Assembly (NCBI GenBank): GCA_000435615.1
Contig: FR882013.1
Coordinates: 15,797 to 24,317, forward strand
From: Firmicutes bacterium CAG:238
Lineage (GTDB): Bacteria; Bacillota; Clostridia; Peptostreptococcales; Anaerovoracaceae
Reading direction: 5' to 3'
DNA length: 8,521 nucleotides
The translations under genes and the position numbers were made by a program. Below the pieces are notes generated by a model, which worked only from the letters and a program-made list of their open reading frames with translations, did not search any database and was not told the origin of the DNA. Of this stretch, positions 5,267 through 8,521 are shown one piece after another. Numbering within the stretch: position 1 is the stretch's first letter; each line of letters starts with the position of its first letter.

Positions 5267-6361
5267 ATGGCAGAAAGGCGAATGTTTGCAAAAACAATAA
5301 TTGACAGTGATGCTTTTCTGGATATGCCTTTAAGCACGCAGTCGTTGTACTTCCATCTTTCTATGCGTGGCGATGATGACGGATTTATCAACAATCCGAA
5401 GAAGATTCAAAGAATGATAGGTGCGTCTGACGATGACCTGAAACTGCTGATTGCAAAAAACTTCATCATCCCTTTTGAATCAGGAATTGTTGTGATTAAA
5501 CACTGGAAGATTCACAACTACATAAGGGGGGATAGAAAAAAAGAAACAGTATATCCTGAAGAAATGTCATTGCTGGAAACAAAGGGAAATGGTGCATACA
5601 CATTGATTGGAACTGCACCAACTATTGAAGAAAATAATAGTTCAGGAGAAACACCACGGCAAAAGGCATATAGAGAAAGCAGCCTTCCATATAGCTTTGA
5701 ATACAAAATAAGGCAGGCATTCACAGGACATCCATGCCCTATATGTGGAGCAACAATGCAAAGAGATTTTGAAGATGGAATTGAAACAAGAAACAGAATT
5801 CCAACAATTCAACACAATGTGCCTATTTCAAAGGGCGGCAGGCATGAACTTGGAAATATATCTGTTATCTGTAAAGAATGTAATATAACGCTTCAAGATA
5901 CGGAAACGGATGACTTGAATGCCGTAGAAGTCATTGAAGAATGGGAAAAAATATGCAATGACGGTCAAGTGCCTGTCAAGTGCCAGTCAAGCGACAGTCA
6001 AGTGACGGCACAGGATAGGATAGGTAAGGATAGTATAGGTAAGGATAGTATAGAGTATAGCGGCATCATGGATGCCTTCAACAGCCTTTGCCCTTCCCTT
6101 CCTTCCGTCAAATCCCTTTCAGAAGCACGAAAAAAGGCGATTAGGGCGAGATTAAACAGCTATTCGGAGGAAGATATACTTGAAGCCTTTAAGAAAGCTG
6201 AAAACAGCGATTTTCTGAAAGGTAAGAACAACCGAAACTGGCAGGCAAACTTTGACTGGATCATAAAAGACGCAAACATGGCAAAGATTCTTGACGGCAA
6301 CTATGACAACCACAAGCCAGCAACGAATCAGGACATGAATGACCTTGATGAATTCTTTTAA
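5267..6361 (+). CDS. Phage replication initiator (replisome organiser) with internal HNH-type domain
   Basis: ATG 5267 is preferred over TTG 5261 because AAAGGGTGA (5252-5260) abuts the TTG. The 364-residue product has three parts. Residues 1-112 (AERRMFAKTIIDSDAFLDMP to GAYTL) match the phage replisome-organiser N-terminal winged-helix domain that binds origin DNA. Residues about 134-230 form an HNH/treble-clef module with Cys157 and Cys160 in CPICG, His183 in TIQHNVPISKGG, Asn197 in LGNISVIC, and Cys202 and Cys205 in CKEC followed by Asn206. Residues about 264-346 are the DnaD-like C-terminal domain (ANFDWIIKDANMAKILDGNY), expected to contact the helicase or its loader. The linker, residues about 232-263, is encoded by the repeat array described separately. 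The next gene is the loader, as expected. Whether the HNH part cuts DNA is unknown. Confidence 0.9.
   Translation: MAERRMFAKTIIDSDAFLDMPLSTQSLYFHLSMRGDDDGFINNPKKIQRMIGASDDDLKLLIAKNFIIPFESGIVVIKHWKIHNYIRGDRKKETVYPEEMSLLETKGNGAYTLIGTAPTIEENNSSGETPRQKAYRESSLPYSFEYKIRQAFTGHPCPICGATMQRDFEDGIETRNRIPTIQHNVPISKGGRHELGNISVICKECNITLQDTETDDLNAVEVIEEWEKICNDGQVPVKCQSSDSQVTAQDRIGKDSIGKDSIEYSGIMDAFNSLCPSLPSVKSLSEARKKAIRARLNSYSEEDILEAFKKAENSDFLKGKNNRNWQANFDWIIKDANMAKILDGNYDNHKPATNQDMNDLDEFF
5735..5955 (+). other. HNH/treble-clef domain coding segment inside the initiator
   Basis: This segment encodes CPICG and CKEC zinc-ligand pairs around QHNVPISKGGRHELGNISVI. The spacing from the central His to the Asn and then Cys-Asn follows HNH nucleases. 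The first histidine is preceded by Gln rather than the more usual Asp or Glu, and the last motif position is Asn (HNN type). Its GC content (about 39% by hand count over 5641-5940) equals that of the N-terminal domain (about 38% over 5281-5520), so composition gives no sign of recent insertion. Confidence 0.7.
5964..6007 (+). repeat. Four tandem 11-bp direct repeats (iterons) within the initiator gene
   Basis: GTCAAGTGCCT (5964-5974), GTCAAGTGCCA (5975-5985), GTCAAGCGACA (5986-5996) and GTCAAGTGACG (5997-6007) follow one another without gaps. The period of 11 is close to one DNA turn and is not divisible by three, so the encoded residues (QVPVKCQSSDSQVT) do not repeat. This points to selection on the DNA as binding sites for a protein, most likely the initiator itself. 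A degenerate fifth copy, GTCAAATCCCT (6107-6117), matches the first at 9 of 11 positions and starts exactly 110 bp after the fourth. Confidence 0.85.
6023..6052 (+). repeat. Two exact tandem 15-bp repeats in a C-free strand
   Basis: GGTAAGGATAGTATA occurs at 6023-6037 and again at 6038-6052, preceded by partial GGATA copies from 6013. The period is five codons, so it encodes GKDSI twice in the initiator linker. The whole stretch 6012-6060 has no C on the plus strand. It may be the helix-opening part of an origin, or simple slippage expansion of a flexible linker. Confidence 0.75.
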
Positions 6362-6373
6362 GAGGTGAACAAC

Positions 6374-7183
6374 ATGATTGACATTGACAAAATATCGGCT
6401 TCTGTGCCGAAAAGCGAAAATGAATACATAGGTGAAAGCGGCTTGCTGTACTGTAAAAAGTGCGACGAGCCAGTGGAAACAATCATCACTGTGCCAGTCA
6501 TAGGGGAAAGAAAGGTCAGATGTATCTGTGAGTGCAGGCGAAAGGAACGAGATGCAGCAGCAGAACAGGCGAAAAGGGATGAATTTGACAGAAACAGAAA
6601 AATATGCTTTGCAGGTTCATCCCTTATGACTTGCACCTTTGAGAATTCCGAAGAATCAGACTTTCTGAAGATGGCAAAGAACTATGTCGAACATTTTCGT
6701 GACTTCAAGAAAATGAGCAAAGGGCTGCTGCTATATGGAACAGTCGGCACTGGCAAAAGCCACATGGCAGCCTGCATTGCCAATGCCCTGATTGATCAGG
6801 GGTACAAGGTGCTAATGTCAAACTTTGCAACGATGGTGAACATACTGCAATCAAGCTTTGACGGCAAGCAGGAATACATAAACAGCTTGAACAGGTATGC
6901 ATTATTGATTATAGATGATTTAGGTGCTGAAAGAAAATCGGATTTCATGCAGGAACAGGTTTTCAATATCATCGATGCACGGTATCGGTCAGGGCTGCCA
7001 ATGATAATTACAACAAACTTGACGGCGGAGGAAATGAAAAAGCCGACGGAAATCGGACAGAGCAGGATATATGACAGGATTCTTGAAAGATGTCATCCAG
7101 TGGCGGTGCAAGGGCAGTCTATCAGGCGGCAGCATTTAAGGGATGAATTCAGACAGACAGAAATGATTTTGAAGGGGGATTGA
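6374..7183 (+). CDS. dnaC: DnaC/IstB-type helicase loader ATPase
   Basis: ATG 6374 follows AGAGGTGA (6361-6368); an in-frame GTG at 6365 lies inside that site. The 269-residue protein has an N-terminal cysteine-rich segment with Cys27 and Cys30 (CKKC) and Cys50, Cys52 and Cys54 (CICEC), probably binding zinc. It then has an AAA+ domain with Walker A GTVGTGKSH (122-130), Walker B LLIIDD (177-182), a sensor-like MIITTNL motif and the arginine-rich SRIYDRILERC segment. The layout matches phage and bacterial DnaC/DnaI loaders, which place the replicative helicase on origin DNA using ATP. It lies 12 bp after the initiator gene, its expected partner. A phage-encoded replicative helicase is not seen in the window, so the host helicase is the probable client. 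Confidence 0.95.
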   Translation: MIDIDKISASVPKSENEYIGESGLLYCKKCDEPVETIITVPVIGERKVRCICECRRKERDAAAEQAKRDEFDRNRKICFAGSSLMTCTFENSEESDFLKMAKNYVEHFRDFKKMSKGLLLYGTVGTGKSHMAACIANALIDQGYKVLMSNFATMVNILQSSFDGKQEYINSLNRYALLIIDDLGAERKSDFMQEQVFNIIDARYRSGLPMIITTNLTAEEMKKPTEIGQSRIYDRILERCHPVAVQGQSIRRQHLRDEFRQTEMILKGD

Positions 7184-7184
7184 C

Positions 7185-7613
7185 ATGAGAGCCAAAGACT
7201 ATTTGAACCAGATTAGCAAGATTGACAGACTGATAGAAAACAAGATTGCTGAAATGGAATACTGGAAAGCTATTGCGACAGGCACAACAGCCTATTCTGA
7301 AGGTGATCGTGTTCAATCCACAGGCAGCAAAGAAAAAATGGCGGATGCCGTGGCAAGGTATATTGACATGGAAGGCGAAATCAACGCTGACATTGACAGA
7401 CTGATAGATAAGAAGCAGGAAGTCATCACCACCATTGAGCAGCTGCAAACAGACGAGTATGACATATTACATAAAATCTATGTGCAGTTTAAGACATTTC
7501 AGGAAGTGGCTGCCGAAAAGGGCAAGTCATATTCATGGGTAACATCAAAGCACGGCAGAGGGCTGGCAAATTTACAGCGAATCTTAGAAGGGAGAAAAAA
7601 TGACAAGCATTGA
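7185..7613 (+). CDS. DUF1492 protein with sigma-region-4-like C-terminus
   Basis: ATG 7185 comes one base after the dnaC stop, with AAGGGGG overlapping the end of dnaC. The 142-residue product starts MRAKDYLNQISKIDRLIENK. It has a long helical N-terminal part (about 1-95, IDRLIDKKQEVITTIEQLQ) and a C-terminal helix-turn-helix stretch (about 95-135, DEYDILHKIYVQFKTFQEVA then YSWVTSKHGRGLANLQRIL) resembling sigma-70 region 4. This is the DUF1492 layout. Related phage proteins of the ArpU/RinA kind act as late-gene transcription activators. A regulator placed at the end of the replication genes fits a switch toward late expression, but that role is inferred. Residues NDKH at the end overlap the next start. 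Confidence 0.85.
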   Translation: MRAKDYLNQISKIDRLIENKIAEMEYWKAIATGTTAYSEGDRVQSTGSKEKMADAVARYIDMEGEINADIDRLIDKKQEVITTIEQLQTDEYDILHKIYVQFKTFQEVAAEKGKSYSWVTSKHGRGLANLQRILEGRKNDKH

Positions 7614-7914
7614 AAAAATTAAAGAACTGGTGCAGCAAGAACTGAACGAAGCAAATGAAATCCATCCACAGTTTCATTCCGATCACGAAGCATGGGCAGT
7701 GATCGAGGAAGAAGTGGAAGAGTGCAAAGAAGCACTGGGATGTTTACGAAGCTACATGCGAGTGATATGGAGAGGAATCAGAGAGGATAAAGACATTGAC
7801 GAATTGCTGACATTTGCACAAAGACAAGCGATGAGTTTGGCAGCGGAAGTAATTCAGGTTGCAGCAATGTGTGAGAAAGGACTGGCAAGATATGCAGATA
7901 CTGAAAACATGTGA
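7600..7914 (+). CDS. Helical phage protein with MazG-like motifs
   Basis: ATG 7600 lies 14 bp inside the end of the DUF1492 gene, after AGAAGGGAG (7586-7596 region). The 104-residue, mainly helical protein has HEAWAVIEEEVEECKEALG (about 29-47) and LAAEVIQVAAMCEKGL (about 80-95). Acidic residues Glu36-38, Glu40 and Glu41, then Glu83, recall the ExxE...ExxD magnesium-binding signature of MazG-type nucleoside triphosphate pyrophosphatases. The expected final Asp is Gln86 (EVIQ), and the gap between the two motifs is long. It may be a divergent or inactive MazG-like protein, or an unrelated helical protein. It is translationally coupled to both neighbours. Assignment is tentative. Confidence 0.7.
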   Translation: MTSIEKIKELVQQELNEANEIHPQFHSDHEAWAVIEEEVEECKEALGCLRSYMRVIWRGIREDKDIDELLTFAQRQAMSLAAEVIQVAAMCEKGLARYADTENM

Positions 7915-8164
7915 AGTATGCGGCAATCAGTTTATCGGAATCAAAAGAACAGCGAAATATTGCAGCGAGCCGTGCAGAAATGCAGCGATGAAGGAAAGGC
8001 ACAAAATCCTGCAAGCCGAAAAAGCTGAAAGAGCCGCAAGAGAAAAAGAAAATGAAAAACTAAAAAAGCCGATATGGCAGCTGAATGAGGAAGCACGGAA
8101 GCTGGGGCTGTCATACGGACAGTATCAGGCTACGAGAATGGCGAAAGGAGAAGGAAATGATTGA
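7892..8164 (+). CDS. Small zinc-finger phage protein
   Basis: ATG 7892 is chosen because AGAAAGGA (7874-7881) is ten bases ahead. The in-frame TTG at 7859 would add 11 residues that merely overlap the upstream gene. The 90-residue product begins MQILKTCEVCGNQFIGIKRT and carries Cys7 and Cys10 (CEVC) followed by Cys24 and Cys28 (YCSEPCR), a four-cysteine zinc-binding pattern common in small phage and mobile-element proteins. After it comes a highly charged helix (about 35-60, AEKAERAAREKENEKLKK) and a C-terminal segment (WQLNEEARKLGLSYGQYQAT). It probably binds nucleic acid or a protein partner. It overlaps the preceding gene by 23 bp and the next by 8 bp. Confidence 0.75.
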   Translation: MQILKTCEVCGNQFIGIKRTAKYCSEPCRNAAMKERHKILQAEKAERAAREKENEKLKKPIWQLNEEARKLGLSYGQYQATRMAKGEGND

Positions 8165-8521
8165 ATATGCAAAAAGAGAACTGGAACTGATTGGTAAAGA
8201 CGAAGACGGAATGCAGGAATTGATGAACAAGAACATTCTTGAAATCGTGGAAATATTTTCGAAACAAGGGCACAGCGGATTTTCTGCTGGATATGCACTG
8301 AATGTTCTGGAAAGGCTTTTGAGATATAAGCCTTTAACACCATTAACAGGCGATGGCAACGAATGGAACGGAACGCAAAACAAAAGATGTTCAAGTGTAT
8401 TCAAAAAAGAAGATGGAACATTTGAAGATATTGACGCAATTATCGTGTCAGACAATGGCGGAATTACTTGGTTTACAAGTGGCAGATTCAGAAAGAAAAT
8501 CACATTCCCATATTTACCGCC
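8157..8521 (+). CDS. Conserved phage protein of unknown function (3' partial)
   Basis: The frame opens at ATG 8157 behind AAAGGAGAAGG (8145-8154) and stays open to the right edge, so the C-terminus is missing. The visible 121 residues start MIEYAKRELELIGKDEDGMQ. They continue with a helical segment MNKNILEIVEIFSKQGHSGF, then YALNVLERLLRYKPLTPLTG, and a beta-rich second half (NEWNGTQNKRCSSVFKKEDG, then DIDAIIVSDNGGITWFTSGR, then ITFPYLP). The combination HSGFSAGYA...LLRYKPLTPLTG...NKRCSSVF is characteristic of a small protein family found near the end of early operons in Firmicute phages. No function is known to me and no catalytic motif is evident. It overlaps the zinc-finger gene by 8 bp. 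Confidence 0.8.
   Translation, partial: MIEYAKRELELIGKDEDGMQELMNKNILEIVEIFSKQGHSGFSAGYALNVLERLLRYKPLTPLTGDGNEWNGTQNKRCSSVFKKEDGTFEDIDAIIVSDNGGITWFTSGRFRKKITFPYLP

Larger units (their letters stand above)
5964..6117 (+). other. Candidate phage replication origin inside the initiator gene
   Basis: The region combines four iterons (5964-6007), a C-free A+T-rich strand (6012-6060, about 65% A+T) containing two exact 15-bp repeats, a pyrimidine tract (6085-6106) and a degenerate iteron (6107-6117). Phage lambda has its origin inside initiator gene O as four iterons next to an A+T-rich asymmetric stretch, and several Firmicute phages also place the origin in or beside the initiator gene. The parallel is strong, but the origin function is inferred. 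Confidence 0.65.

Noticed and set aside
5641..5940. HNH segment as a recently inserted mobile endonuclease
   Set aside because: Hand-counted GC (117 of 300) matches the flanking N-terminal region (92 of 240), the frame is continuous, and no terminal repeats or splice signals are visible.
5964..6052. CRISPR-like array
   Set aside because: The units are 11 and 15 bp and directly tandem, with no spacers.

Overview
This window looks like the early recombination and replication segment of a temperate phage or prophage of a low-to-moderate GC Firmicute, most likely one of the gut Clostridia. The reasons are the purine-rich Shine-Dalgarno sites (AGGTGA, AAAGGCGG, AAGGGG), the tight overlapping plus-strand genes, the roughly 40% GC estimated by hand over sampled stretches, and the gene set itself. 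Seventeen genes, all on the plus strand, fill the window. The first is cut by the left edge and the last by the right edge. I see no convincing minus-strand gene, RNA gene, CRISPR array, insertion sequence or intrinsic terminator, and no gap above 300 bases without a gene.

Layout. Positions 1-2407 hold a recombination module: a YqaJ/lambda-exonuclease-type nuclease (partial), a DUF1351 protein, a small basic protein and a RecT annealase. Positions 2422-3538 hold two conserved phage proteins of unknown function. Positions 3627-4745 hold a single-stranded DNA-binding protein, a small unknown protein and a RusA-type Holliday junction resolvase. Positions 4735-5260 hold a DUF3310 protein and a small helical protein. 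Positions 5267-7183 hold the replication pair: a replisome-organiser-like initiator with an HNH zinc-finger domain in its middle, then a DnaC/IstB-type helicase loader. Positions 7185-8521 hold a DUF1492 protein with a sigma-region-4-like C-terminus, a MazG-like helical protein, a small zinc-finger protein and a partial conserved phage protein.

How they work together. The nuclease, RecT, SSB and RusA can resect, anneal, coat and resolve recombining phage DNA. The initiator would recognise the phage origin, and the DnaC-like ATPase would load the host helicase there. Gene starts mostly sit within or just after the preceding stop, so one polycistronic transcript with translational coupling is likely. 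Its promoter is probably outside the window.

Most notable signal. Inside the initiator gene there are four tandem 11-bp direct repeats (consensus GTCAAGTGMCN, 5964-6007). The period is not a multiple of three, so selection on DNA rather than protein is suggested. They are followed by a 49-nt C-free strand with two exact 15-bp repeats (6012-6060), then a pyrimidine tract and one degenerate repeat copy. The layout resembles the lambda origin inside gene O, and I read it as a candidate phage replication origin. The second notable point is the HNH-type domain placed between the two halves of the same initiator.
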